NCBI RefSeq assembly: GCF_007990775.1
Contig: NZ_BJXB01000027.1
Location: 1-64,000 of the forward strand
Direction of reading: 5' to 3'
Length of the DNA: 64,000 nucleotides
Origin: Deinococcus cellulosilyticus NBRC 106333 = KACC 11606
GTDB lineage: Bacteria > Deinococcota > Deinococci > Deinococcales > Deinococcaceae
Shown here: in pieces, positions 7,457 through 15,022 of the stretch
How positions within the stretch are numbered: position 1 is the first letter of the stretch
How the letters are laid out: each line of letters begins with the position of its first letter
Notes under the pieces: generated by a model
What the model saw: the letters and a program-made list of their open reading frames with translations, nothing else
What the model was told of the DNA's origin: nothing
Databases searched by the model: none
Made by a program: the position numbers and the translations under genes

Positions 7457-8440
7457 ATGATTGAAGTCGAGAACCTCTCCAAACACTTCCACATTCGCAA
7501 GCACCACAAGGGGGCTTTTGCAGGCTGGAAGAATTTCTTCACCCGTGAATCCACCCTGCTCAGAGCCGTGGACGGGATCTCGTTCAGCATCCAGAGAGGG
7601 GAGACTGTGGGCTACCTCGGTCCCAATGGGGCAGGGAAATCCACCACCATCAAGATGCTTTCGGGACTCCTGTTCCCGACCTCAGGCAAGGTTTCCGTGG
7701 GCGGCCTGGTGCCCTGGCAGAACCGCAAAGCCTACGTGTCCAGAATCGGGGTGGTCTTCGGACAGCGCACCACCCTGTGGTGGGACCTCCCGGTGATTGA
7801 ATCCCTGGAGCTCTTCCAGCACATCTATAAAGTGCCTGCAGAGCGCTTCAGGAGCAACCTGAAAGAATTTGAAGACCTGCTCGGCCTCAAAGAATTCATG
7901 CACACCCCGGTGCGTTCCCTGTCCCTGGGGCAGCGCATGCGTGCAGACCTGTGCGCGGCCCTGCTGCATGACCCTGAAATCCTCTTTCTGGATGAGCCGA
8001 CCATCGGTCTGGACATCCTGGCCAAAGAACGCATCCGCGAATTCATCCTGCATGTGAACCAGCAGCGGGAAACCACCGTGCTGCTGACCACCCATGACCT
8101 TTCCGATGTGCAAACCCTGTGCCAGCGGGTGATGATCATCGACCACGGGCACCTGCTCTACGATGGGGACATCCCAACCCTGCAAAAACGTTTTGGGGGC
8201 GAGCGTGAACTGATCGTGGACTTTGCCGAAACCTACCCGGATGTCAGCATTCCCGGGGCAAAGGTAGGAAAGTGGGACCATACCCGGGTCACGTACACCT
8301 TCAAAGACATTGCTGCTTCAGAACTGATCCGCAGGATTTCAGAGCGGTACAGCATTGTGGACCTCACGGTGAAAGAACCGGACATCGAGGGGACCATCAG
8401 GAACATCTACCAGCACGATCTGCTCTCGGCTCCTGTATAG
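7457..8440 (+). CDS. ABC exporter ATP-binding protein (COG4586 type)
   Basis: This encodes 327 residues. Walker A is GPNGAGKST (residues 55-63), the signature is LSLGQ (155-159), Walker B is ILFLDEP (175-181) and the H-loop is TTHDLSD. The segment before Walker A contains HKGAFAGWKNFFTRESTLLRAV, an insertion typical of COG4586 that separates it from ordinary drug exporters. The extra C-terminal domain after residue 240 is also family-typical. It energises the two permeases immediately upstream. No terminator is visible before the palindrome at 8452. Confidence 0.93.
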   Translation: MIEVENLSKHFHIRKHHKGAFAGWKNFFTRESTLLRAVDGISFSIQRGETVGYLGPNGAGKSTTIKMLSGLLFPTSGKVSVGGLVPWQNRKAYVSRIGVVFGQRTTLWWDLPVIESLELFQHIYKVPAERFRSNLKEFEDLLGLKEFMHTPVRSLSLGQRMRADLCAALLHDPEILFLDEPTIGLDILAKERIREFILHVNQQRETTVLLTTHDLSDVQTLCQRVMIIDHGHLLYDGDIPTLQKRFGGERELIVDFAETYPDVSIPGAKVGKWDHTRVTYTFKDIAASELIRRISERYSIVDLTVKEPDIEGTIRNIYQHDLLSAPV

Positions 8441-8451
8441 CCCACCCTCAT

Positions 8452-8469
8452 TTTGAAAACGTTTTCAAA
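8452..8469. promoter_or_regulatory. Perfect 18-bp LacI/cre-type operator
   Basis: TTTGAAAACGTTTTCAAA is a perfect palindrome centred on AACGTT. It satisfies every fixed position of the catabolite/LacI-family pattern WTGNAANCGNWNNCW. It lies 26 nt before the kinase-like gene at 8496. The cognate protein is probably one of the LacI regulators in this window, or a genomic paralogue. Confidence 0.75.
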
Positions 8470-8495
8470 TCACAATGGAACAGAGGAGTCCAAAC

Positions 8496-9374
8496 ATGTC
8501 CATTCAGGCCCTGCTGCCAGAGATTGAACCCCATCTGGCCCGTCCTTTCGAGATTGAACCTCTCGATGGGGGGTTCACCAACCAGACCTACAAGATCACA
8601 GGTCTGAACCGGACCCTGGTCCTGAAACAGGTGGGACGGCAGCAGAACATCCTGGGACTGGACCCCCAGCAGGAAGTTCTGGCCTTGCAGCGTGCTTCAA
8701 TGGCAGGCATCGGACCCAGGGTGATTCACCACAGCCAGCAGGGAAATTTTTTGCTGATGGAGTTCCTGCAGGGAAGCCTGATTGAAGCAGCAGACCTGAA
8801 CCGTCCTGAAATCCTCAGGGCCATTGTCGGGCAGGTGCAGGCCGTGCACCAGATGCAGGGCATTGCCCGAGCATGCAGCCCTTACCACCTGGTTGAGCGT
8901 TATCTTCAGGGGGCAAGCGAACTGGGGATAAAGATCCCCCATCAGATGGCAGGTTTCCTGAGGCGCATGGAGGGAATTGAGAAGCGCCGGAGCAGGGACC
9001 ACACTTTCACCAGGGTGTACTGCCACAATGACCTGTACCGTTTCAACATCATGCAGACCCCGCAGGGCATCCGTCTGCTGGACTGGGAGCTCTCCGGGGT
9101 GGGAGATGCTTTCTTTGATCTGGCCACCCTCTCCTTCTCCAACCGTTTCAGCAGAGAGCAGGATGAAAACCTGATCTTCCTGTACTTCGGATGCTGCACC
9201 CCGGACCTGATGCAGGCCTTGCAGGACATGAAATTCATGAACATGCTGCGCGAGATCGGGTGGGCCCTCCTGCATGCCGGGCTTGAACCTGAGCAGGTGA
9301 ACCACCAGATGGATTACCTTTCATGGGCACACACTGTGGTGCAGAGATTGCAAGAGGGGCACCTTGACCTCTAG
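8496..9374 (+). CDS. Choline kinase/aminoglycoside phosphotransferase-fold kinase
   Basis: This encodes 292 residues. The small lobe has the glycine-type loop DGGFTNQTYKI and the lysine in TLVLKQVG. The catalytic loop is YCHNDLYRFNIM (a Brenner HxDxxxxN motif) and the metal-binding aspartate lies in LLDWELSGVGDAFFDLA. This matches the LicA/choline-ethanolamine kinase branch, but the real substrate may be another alcohol or sugar. The start at 8496 is supported by AGAGGAG (8482-8488); the frame extends upstream to 8475 without a site. The LacI-type palindrome just upstream hints at carbohydrate-linked control. Confidence 0.75.
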   Translation: MSIQALLPEIEPHLARPFEIEPLDGGFTNQTYKITGLNRTLVLKQVGRQQNILGLDPQQEVLALQRASMAGIGPRVIHHSQQGNFLLMEFLQGSLIEAADLNRPEILRAIVGQVQAVHQMQGIARACSPYHLVERYLQGASELGIKIPHQMAGFLRRMEGIEKRRSRDHTFTRVYCHNDLYRFNIMQTPQGIRLLDWELSGVGDAFFDLATLSFSNRFSREQDENLIFLYFGCCTPDLMQALQDMKFMNMLREIGWALLHAGLEPEQVNHQMDYLSWAHTVVQRLQEGHLDL

Positions 9375-9389
9375 CCTTCCCATGTCAGA

Positions 9390-9404
9390 ATGAAAGCGCT
9401 GACA
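9390..9404. promoter_or_regulatory. LacI/cre-type operator before the aldo/keto reductase gene
   Basis: ATGAAAGCGCTGACA matches the cre pattern WTGNAANCGNWNNCW at all fixed positions. It lies 69 nt before the reductase start and suggests shared control with the operator at 8452. Confidence 0.55.
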
Positions 9405-9472
9405 AATCTTCACTTTTCTTTTCACATCTGTGGCCAGATGCCCAGATTCAGACCGGACAAAGGAGTCTTCAC

Positions 9473-10456
9473 ATGCAATATCGCACACTTGGCGGAACCG
9501 GATACAACGTCTCGACCATCTCTTTTGGAGCCTGGGCCATTGGTGGCACCTGGGGCACCGTGAACGATCAGGAGAGCCTTGCTGCCCTGCACAGGGCCCT
9601 GGACCTGGGTGTCAACTTCATCGACACTGCAGACGTGTATGGAGACGGGCACAGCGAGCGCCTGATTGCACAGCTTCGCAAAGAGCGCTCTGAACCCTTT
9701 TTTGTGGCCACCAAGGCAGGCAGACGCCTTCCCCAGCAGAGCAAAGCCGGATACACCCGTGAGAACCTGGAAAGCTGGATTGGCCGTTCCCTCAAAAACC
9801 TTGAAGTGGACACCATCGACCTGCTGCAACTGCACTGCCCCCACCCCGACGTGTACGCCTCTGACGAGGTGTTCTCCATTCTGGACGACCTGAAAAAAGA
9901 GGGCATGATCCGCCACTACGGGATCAGTGTGGAGACCGTGCAGGAAGCCCTGACGGGCATCCAGTACCCGGATGTGCAGTCGGTGCAGATCATCTTCAAC
10001 ATGTTCCGCCTGAAACCCGCCGAGCAGTTCTTCCAGGCGGCCCGGGAACGCAATGTTGGGGTCCTGGCCCGGGTGCCCCTCGCCAGTGGTCTCTTGACTG
10101 GAAAAATGAGCCGCCAGTCCCAGTTCGAGGCCGACGATCACCGCAGTTTCAACCGCAACGGTGAGGCCTTCGACAAAGGTGAAACCTTCTCTGGCGTGGA
10201 TTACGATGTGGCCCTTGATGCTGTTGAGGAACTGAAAGCCATCAAACCCGAAGGCATGACCCTGGCCCAGTTTGCCCTGCGCTGGATCACCATGTTCCCA
10301 GAGGTCACCTGCGCCATTCCAGGGGCCAAAAACCCCCAGCAGGCCGAGAGCAACGCCGCTGCCGCAGACCTTCCCGAACTGTCTGCAGAAGTCATGCAGA
10401 AAGTGCAGGACATCTACGACCAGAAGATCCGGGCACTGGTGCACCAGAACTGGTAA
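9473..10456 (+). CDS. Aldo/keto reductase
   Basis: This encodes 327 residues, forming an NADPH-dependent (alpha/beta)8 barrel that reduces carbonyl compounds in the cytoplasm. Family features are the N-terminal YRTLGGTGYNVSTISFGAWAIGG, the active-site region NFIDTADVYGDGHSE (D and Y of the catalytic tetrad), the lysine in FFVATKAGR, the histidine in LLQLHCPHPD, and the C-terminal cofactor motif CAIPGAKNPQQAESNA. It resembles the AKR11/YghZ-like group. An AAAGGAG site precedes the ATG. The LacI-type site upstream and the nearby sugar genes suggest a role in carbohydrate metabolism, but the substrate is not readable from sequence. Confidence 0.9.
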   Translation: MQYRTLGGTGYNVSTISFGAWAIGGTWGTVNDQESLAALHRALDLGVNFIDTADVYGDGHSERLIAQLRKERSEPFFVATKAGRRLPQQSKAGYTRENLESWIGRSLKNLEVDTIDLLQLHCPHPDVYASDEVFSILDDLKKEGMIRHYGISVETVQEALTGIQYPDVQSVQIIFNMFRLKPAEQFFQAARERNVGVLARVPLASGLLTGKMSRQSQFEADDHRSFNRNGEAFDKGETFSGVDYDVALDAVEELKAIKPEGMTLAQFALRWITMFPEVTCAIPGAKNPQQAESNAAAADLPELSAEVMQKVQDIYDQKIRALVHQNW

Positions 10457-10459
10457 AGA

Positions 10460-10489
10460 GCGGTCAGCCATCAGCTTTCAGCATCAGGA
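10460..10489 (+). repeat. TCAGC-oriented heptamer repeat directly after the reductase stop
   Basis: GCGGTCAGCCATCAGC and TTTCAGCATCAGG begin 4 bases after the TAA, in the same sense-strand orientation as after lipA and other genes. Confidence 0.65.
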
Positions 10490-10523
10490 AGCAAAGGCCT
10501 GCGCCATCGACAACATGCCTGAG

Positions 10524-10560
10524 CGGTAAGGTGATTTTTGCCTTACCGTTTTGCCTTTTT
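10524..10560 (+). terminator. Rho-independent terminator of the aldo/keto reductase gene
   Basis: CGGTAAGG (10524-10531) pairs with CCTTACCG (10541-10548), followed by TTTTGCCTTTTT. Confidence 0.88.
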
Positions 10561-10592
10561 CATTGCTCTGAGGTTCCCGTCCTGTTCACAAT

Positions 10593-10663
10593 GCTGACGG
10601 CTGAACGCTGATGGCTGACGGCTTCAAAAGGCTGATTGCTGACCACTGATGGCTGACGGCTTC
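10593..10663 (+). repeat. GCTGAYG heptamer repeat upstream of the gene at 10679
   Basis: Two blocks (10593-10622 and 10631-10662) of units such as GCTGACG, GCTGAAC and GCTGATG end within 4 bases of the -10 box of the next gene. Confidence 0.75.
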
Positions 10664-10678
10664 TGTACAATGTTCCCC

Positions 10679-10981
10679 ATGAGCAAACAGGTCTCGCCCG
10701 AGATGAGGGCCAAATACGACGAGATTTTCATGCAGGTGATGCTGGGCACGCAGGCCGAGGCGCAGACCACGCAGCCCCAGGCTCCAGGGAATCTGGCAGC
10801 CATGTTTCACAAGCAGCAGGTGGCAGATGCATTGCAGCAGTGTGCTGTCCTGATTGCGGCCTGGAATCAGGGGGAGATTGACACGAAGGCCATCAGCAAG
10901 TGTGCTGCTGCCCTCAAAGGTCTGGGTCTGTCTGCTGCAGCAGAGCGCATCGAGAATCTGGTGAAAATCGACGAGGAATAG
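10679..10981 (+). CDS. Small cytoplasmic protein of unknown function
   Basis: This encodes 100 residues from the ATG at 10679. A TACAAT box (10666-10671) sits 7 nt before that ATG, so the mRNA is probably leaderless. Upstream in-frame codons at 10649 and 10670 lie in repeat or promoter sequence. The protein is predicted to be helical, with a glutamine- and alanine-rich middle (QAEAQTTQPQAPGN) and a C-terminal half (HKQQVADALQQCAVLIAAWNQGEIDTKAISKCAAALKGLGLSAAAERIENLVKI) that looks like a small helical bundle. The family is not recognised. A terminator follows. Confidence 0.6.
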   Translation: MSKQVSPEMRAKYDEIFMQVMLGTQAEAQTTQPQAPGNLAAMFHKQQVADALQQCAVLIAAWNQGEIDTKAISKCAAALKGLGLSAAAERIENLVKIDEE

Positions 10982-11003
10982 GTTGTAGAAAGGCTTTTCA
11001 CAG

Positions 11004-11036
11004 GGTCCATCTGGATTTTTCAGATGGACCTTTTTG
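11004..11036 (+). terminator. Strong Rho-independent terminator
   Basis: GGTCCATCTG (11004-11013) pairs perfectly with CAGATGGACC (11021-11030) across a 7-nt loop, followed by TTTTTG. Confidence 0.92.
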
Positions 11037-11125
11037 TTGTCTGCAGCATGAAAAAATTTTCGCGAAAACCGTTAGGGAAGCTGTAAGAGCAGACAGGGTA
11101 TAAAGAGATCACCGAGGAGAGGACC

Positions 11126-13357
11126 ATGAAAGCCGTGAAAAGCGTCGCTGTGCTCACAGATTACCTCTATCCCTACCAGAACAGCCTCATCGCTGGCATT
11201 CAGCATGCTCTGGAACATCACGGGGTTCCCTCCACCATTTTTGTGGGCCGGAACCTGAAAACCTCGAATGTGGGTGCCCTCCGGGCCAATGACATTTACG
11301 ATCTGCTGGACCCGGAGCGGCATCTGGGCATCATTGTGCTGGCGGCCTCTGTGGGCGTGCACCTGAGCGACGCTGAGCTTTCAGAGTGGATGAAGGCTTA
11401 CCATCCTCTGCCTGTGGTGAGCATCGGGCGGAAGATGGAGGGTGCTTCCAGCATCCTGCTGGACAACCGTCCGGCCATGCGTGAGCTGATGAAGCACCTG
11501 ATCGTGCAGCGAGGATACCGCCATCTGGCGTTCATGCGGGGCCTTCCTGGAAACCACGACTCCGAGGAGCGGGAGCGGGTTTTCCGGCAGGTGATCCTGG
11601 AGCAGGGCCTGGTGTTGGATGAGTCCATGATCATGACGGGCCGCTACGCCTCATCCCTGGCTTTTCAGGAGATGACCCGCCTGCTGCAGCGTGCCCGTGA
11701 GCTTGATGCGGTGGTCTGTGCCAACGATGAGATGGCGGAGGGGGCCATCCAGGCCATCACGGCACTGGGCCTCAGGGTACCGCAGGACATTGCGGTGGTG
11801 GGTTTCGATGACAGCGAGGAATTCAAGCATGTGGTGCCCCCACTGACCACTGTACGCCAGCCTTTCTTTGAGCAGGGAGAGGAGGCTGGACGGAGGTTGC
11901 TGGAGATGGTGCTGGAAGGTGCGGCAGCACAGGACAGTTTCATCAGCCCACAGCTGGTGGTCCGGGAGTCCTGTGGTTCGGTGCAGATGGGTTCGGCCCT
12001 GCCCCAGCAAAGCGAGGTGTTCCGGGGGGTGCTGGAAATCCAGCAGGACCTGTTTGAGCAGTTTGAACAGGTGGCCACCTGCCCAGACAAACACCAGGCT
12101 TTTCTGACCCTCTGGAAGGACACGTTGCTCAGACGGGTGCATCTGGACCAGGAATTTTTTGTCTGGCGGGACGGCCTCAGTGGCTGTGTGCAGCGGGTGG
12201 GTCTCGCCTCAGGTCCTGAGCATCTGGCAGAGGTGCTGAAGCTGGGTTTTGCTGCACAGTCCATCCTGGCGAGCATCCTGCAGATGCTGCATTCCAGAAA
12301 CCACCTGCTGGGCATCAACAGCACCAAGATGGCTCCAGAACTCTTTGCTGTGGACCGACACGACGACCTGTTCCGGGCATTGCAGGGATATCTGGAACAC
12401 ATGGGGCTCCGGCATTACATGCTGGTGCTTTATGAGTCCTACGAGTCGACCCCTGCTCCTTATGCCCATGTGACGCTGGCGGCGGGAACGTTGTGCCACA
12501 TGGACGTGGGGGTGTTCTCCACGCGTGAACTTCTGCCAGAGAGCATGCAGGAGGAACTGTCCTGCGGGAGTCTGGTGATGTCCCCACTTTTTGTGAATGA
12601 AGTGCATTACGGATATCTGCTGTACGAGCCTCCTTCCTGGGGACGCTTTGATGAGGAGGGGCTCTGTCACACCCTCAGCCAGGCTTTGCAGCAACTGGAG
12701 CAGACCCTGGCCCTGCGCAGCTATGCCGAGAACCTGGAATTGCAGGTGCAGGTGCGCACCCGCGAACTGAAAGCGGAGGTCGCAGAGCGCATGAAGGCTG
12801 AGCAGGCCCTGCGGGAAGCCAATGCGGAACTGCAGCGTTTCGCGTTTCTGGACGGTCTCACCCAGATCTACAACCGGGCGGCTTTCAATGAGCACCTGCA
12901 GAGCCAGTGGGTGAACCACCTGCGCCACAATCGCGCCCTGTCTCTGATCCTGTGTGATGTGGACTTCTTCAAGAAGTACAACGACCATTACGGCCACCTG
13001 AAAGGGGATGAGTGCCTGAAGCGCCTGGCACAGGCCCTGGCCCGTTCGGTGCGCAACAGGGGAGACACGGTGGCCCGCTATGGTGGGGAAGAGTTTGTGA
13101 TCATCCTCCCCGAAACCGATGAAACAGGTGCCTTGCTGGTGGCAGAGCGCATCCAGCATGAGGTGCAGCAGTTGCAGATCCTGCATGAGCGTTCTGAAAT
13201 CGGGGCCAGCATCACGGTGAGCATTGGGGTGGCAACCCTGGTGCCCCAGGCTGGAATGTCTCCTGAAGAACTGATTCATCTGGCAGACCAGTGCCTGTAT
13301 CAGGCCAAGCAGGCAGGGCGTGCCCGCATCATGCAACAGGTGATGACCGGGATCTGA
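11126..13357 (+). CDS. Diguanylate cyclase with N-terminal LacI-type ligand-binding domain
   Basis: This encodes 743 residues. Residues 1-290 form a periplasmic-binding-protein-like type I domain as in LacI regulators (SVAVLTDYLYPYQNSLIAGI at the start, VVCANDEMAEGAIQAI, IAVVGFDDSEEFKHVVPPLTTVRQ), but there is no DNA-binding helix-turn-helix and no signal peptide. A middle region of about 240 residues is unassigned. A coiled coil near 530-575 (LQVQVRTRELKAEVAERMKAE) leads into a GGDEF domain with RYGGEEF (653-657). It should make c-di-GMP in the cytoplasm in response to a small ligand, plausibly a sugar. The inhibitory RxxD site is not intact (NRGD). The start has an AGGAGAGG site. Confidence 0.88.
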   Translation: MKAVKSVAVLTDYLYPYQNSLIAGIQHALEHHGVPSTIFVGRNLKTSNVGALRANDIYDLLDPERHLGIIVLAASVGVHLSDAELSEWMKAYHPLPVVSIGRKMEGASSILLDNRPAMRELMKHLIVQRGYRHLAFMRGLPGNHDSEERERVFRQVILEQGLVLDESMIMTGRYASSLAFQEMTRLLQRARELDAVVCANDEMAEGAIQAITALGLRVPQDIAVVGFDDSEEFKHVVPPLTTVRQPFFEQGEEAGRRLLEMVLEGAAAQDSFISPQLVVRESCGSVQMGSALPQQSEVFRGVLEIQQDLFEQFEQVATCPDKHQAFLTLWKDTLLRRVHLDQEFFVWRDGLSGCVQRVGLASGPEHLAEVLKLGFAAQSILASILQMLHSRNHLLGINSTKMAPELFAVDRHDDLFRALQGYLEHMGLRHYMLVLYESYESTPAPYAHVTLAAGTLCHMDVGVFSTRELLPESMQEELSCGSLVMSPLFVNEVHYGYLLYEPPSWGRFDEEGLCHTLSQALQQLEQTLALRSYAENLELQVQVRTRELKAEVAERMKAEQALREANAELQRFAFLDGLTQIYNRAAFNEHLQSQWVNHLRHNRALSLILCDVDFFKKYNDHYGHLKGDECLKRLAQALARSVRNRGDTVARYGGEEFVIILPETDETGALLVAERIQHEVQQLQILHERSEIGASITVSIGVATLVPQAGMSPEELIHLADQCLYQAKQAGRARIMQQVMTGI

Positions 13358-13755
13358 AAGGGTCATTTGCTGGATGGCAGGGAGATGGATGCTCTGGAAA
13401 GTACACAGTAGATGGTTCACATTTGACAGCCGAATTTCAGGCCATCAGGGTTCATCAAACCGAGGGGTGCAGAGAAGACCGGGGGGAATCAGAACAGCAG
13501 AAGCACCTGTTTCTGTTTTTTTGTTTGACATCTGGCACAGGGTTTTTGTGGACCTCCATGTGCCTTTTGAAGTGGGCCGGGTGAATTTACTAACTAAAGC
13601 TCAGATCCATCTCCTTTCAGGGTGTTCATCTGGGATAAGGAACACCAAAATACTTTTTCTTGTTTGAGAAGATGAAATCGTCATTTCTGGTGCCAGGGAA
13701 ACCGATTTTTCGAATTCTGAATTTCATGTACTGAGTCTAATTTTGCGGATGTGTC
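13358..13755. other. Intergenic stretch with no recognised feature
   Basis: About 400 bases lie between the diguanylate cyclase and the LacI promoter. They are more A/T-rich than the coding DNA and contain only short frames without ribosome-binding sites. I see no convincing terminator, RNA gene or repeat family member here. Confidence 0.5.
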
Positions 13756-13804
13756 TTGCAATTCCGGGGGTTTCCTCTTATGCTTGATGCAATCGTTTAC
13801 ATCA
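13756..13804 (+). promoter_or_regulatory. LacI regulator promoter with overlapping LacI-type operator
   Basis: TTGCAA (13756-13761) and TATGCT (13779-13784) are separated by 17 bp. The predicted start site, near 13791, is covered by ATGCAATCGTTTACA (13787-13801), which matches the cre/LacI pattern at all fixed positions. The extended block TGCAATCGTTTACATCA differs by one base from the block at 15031-15047 in the first transporter gene, so one protein probably binds both. Confidence 0.72.
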
Positions 13805-13846
13805 GGGTTTGATCGGTGCCGGCAGGCATCTATCATGGGGTACGTC

Positions 13847-14848
13847 ATGACCAGCAGAAGCCAAAACCGACCCAACATTCGTGCTGTCGCCAATCGGGCA
13901 GGTGTGTCCACGGCCACCGTCTCACGCGCCATCAACTCACCGGAGCGTCTGGACCCCGAAACCCTCAAACGGGTGATGCATGTGGTGCAGGAACTCGGTT
14001 ACGTGCCCAACCTGACCGGCAGAAGCCTGGTGATGGGACGCACGCACGCTGTTGGTGTGGTGGTTCCCAACGTGGGCTGGCCCCTCTTTGCCTCCTTTGC
14101 CAGGGGCATCGAAATGGAACTGAATGCCTCGACTCTGATGCCGATCATCGTCTCCACCGATGACCTGAAAGACCGCGAAAAAGACGCTGCCAGAGCACTC
14201 GTGGAGCGGTCCGTGGACGGTCTGATCATCATTTCTTCCAACCTTGCTCCAGGCGAGCTTGAAAGGCTTGCCCCCAGCATGTTCCGCGTGCACATCAACC
14301 CCCAGATCGACGGGCACACGCACCAGATCCGGGTGGACGACGAGGCGGGCGGATACCTTGCCGCAGACCATTTCCTGAAAACCGGGCACAAACGCATTGC
14401 CCATGTGGCCGGGGAATTTCGCTCGGGCCGGGACCGTGCCCGGGGATTTTTAAAGCGCTTACATGAGGAAGGGCTGGAACCCTTCGCCCTGTACACCGGA
14501 GATTTCACTGTGGAAGCCGGAGAAAAAGGGGTTGAGAAAATCCTGGAAACTGGCCTTCCAGATGCCATTTTTGCCGCCAGTGACCTGATGGCTGTCGGGG
14601 TGTGCCGTGCCCTCAATCGTGCCGGGCTCAGGGTTCCTGATGCCGTCTCGGTGATTGGCTTCGACGACAACCCCATTGCTGCCCTGCTTGATCCACCCCT
14701 CACCACGTTGCGCCAGCTGGATGTTGAACTTGGACGCATGGCAGGCCGGATGTTTCTTTCCCTGATGGAAGGGGAGAGACCAGAGAACCAGATCATTGTT
14801 CCAGAGCTGATTGAGCGTCACACCACCCGGATGCGTGCCCGCAGATAG
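13847..14848 (+). CDS. LacI-family transcriptional regulator of the oligosaccharide operon
   Basis: This encodes 333 residues. The N-terminal helix-turn-helix and hinge are in NIRAVANRAGVSTATVSRAI, followed by NSPERLDPETLKRVMHVVQELGYVPN. The remainder is a sugar-binding type I fold (AVGVVVPNVGWPLFASFARGI, DLMAVGVCRALNRAGL, VSVIGFDDNPIAALLDPPLTTLRQ). The start at 13847 follows GGGG with 6-nt spacing; an ATG at 13835 is possible. It probably binds its own promoter and the operator at 15030 and loses affinity when the imported sugar binds. It is transcribed toward the transporter operon and lies 174 nt from it. Confidence 0.93.
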   Translation: MTSRSQNRPNIRAVANRAGVSTATVSRAINSPERLDPETLKRVMHVVQELGYVPNLTGRSLVMGRTHAVGVVVPNVGWPLFASFARGIEMELNASTLMPIIVSTDDLKDREKDAARALVERSVDGLIIISSNLAPGELERLAPSMFRVHINPQIDGHTHQIRVDDEAGGYLAADHFLKTGHKRIAHVAGEFRSGRDRARGFLKRLHEEGLEPFALYTGDFTVEAGEKGVEKILETGLPDAIFAASDLMAVGVCRALNRAGLRVPDAVSVIGFDDNPIAALLDPPLTTLRQLDVELGRMAGRMFLSLMEGERPENQIIVPELIERHTTRMRARR

Positions 14849-15022
14849 GCCGCCCCTGGACCCACTTGCACTTTCACCGGGAGGAGCCGCACTCCCAGGA
14901 AAGAGGAATGGAAAGGAATGAGGACCATGCCAGACCCGGGAGATTCACGCTCACCCCCCGCCGCATAACCCCACAGTTGCCGATCTGAAACAAGCCACCC
15001 ATTTTCCCTGGAGGAACATCGC

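Noticed and set aside
10593..10663. Possible CRISPR array
   Set aside because: The units are 7 bp with no spacers, and no cas genes are present. It is a degenerate tandem repeat.
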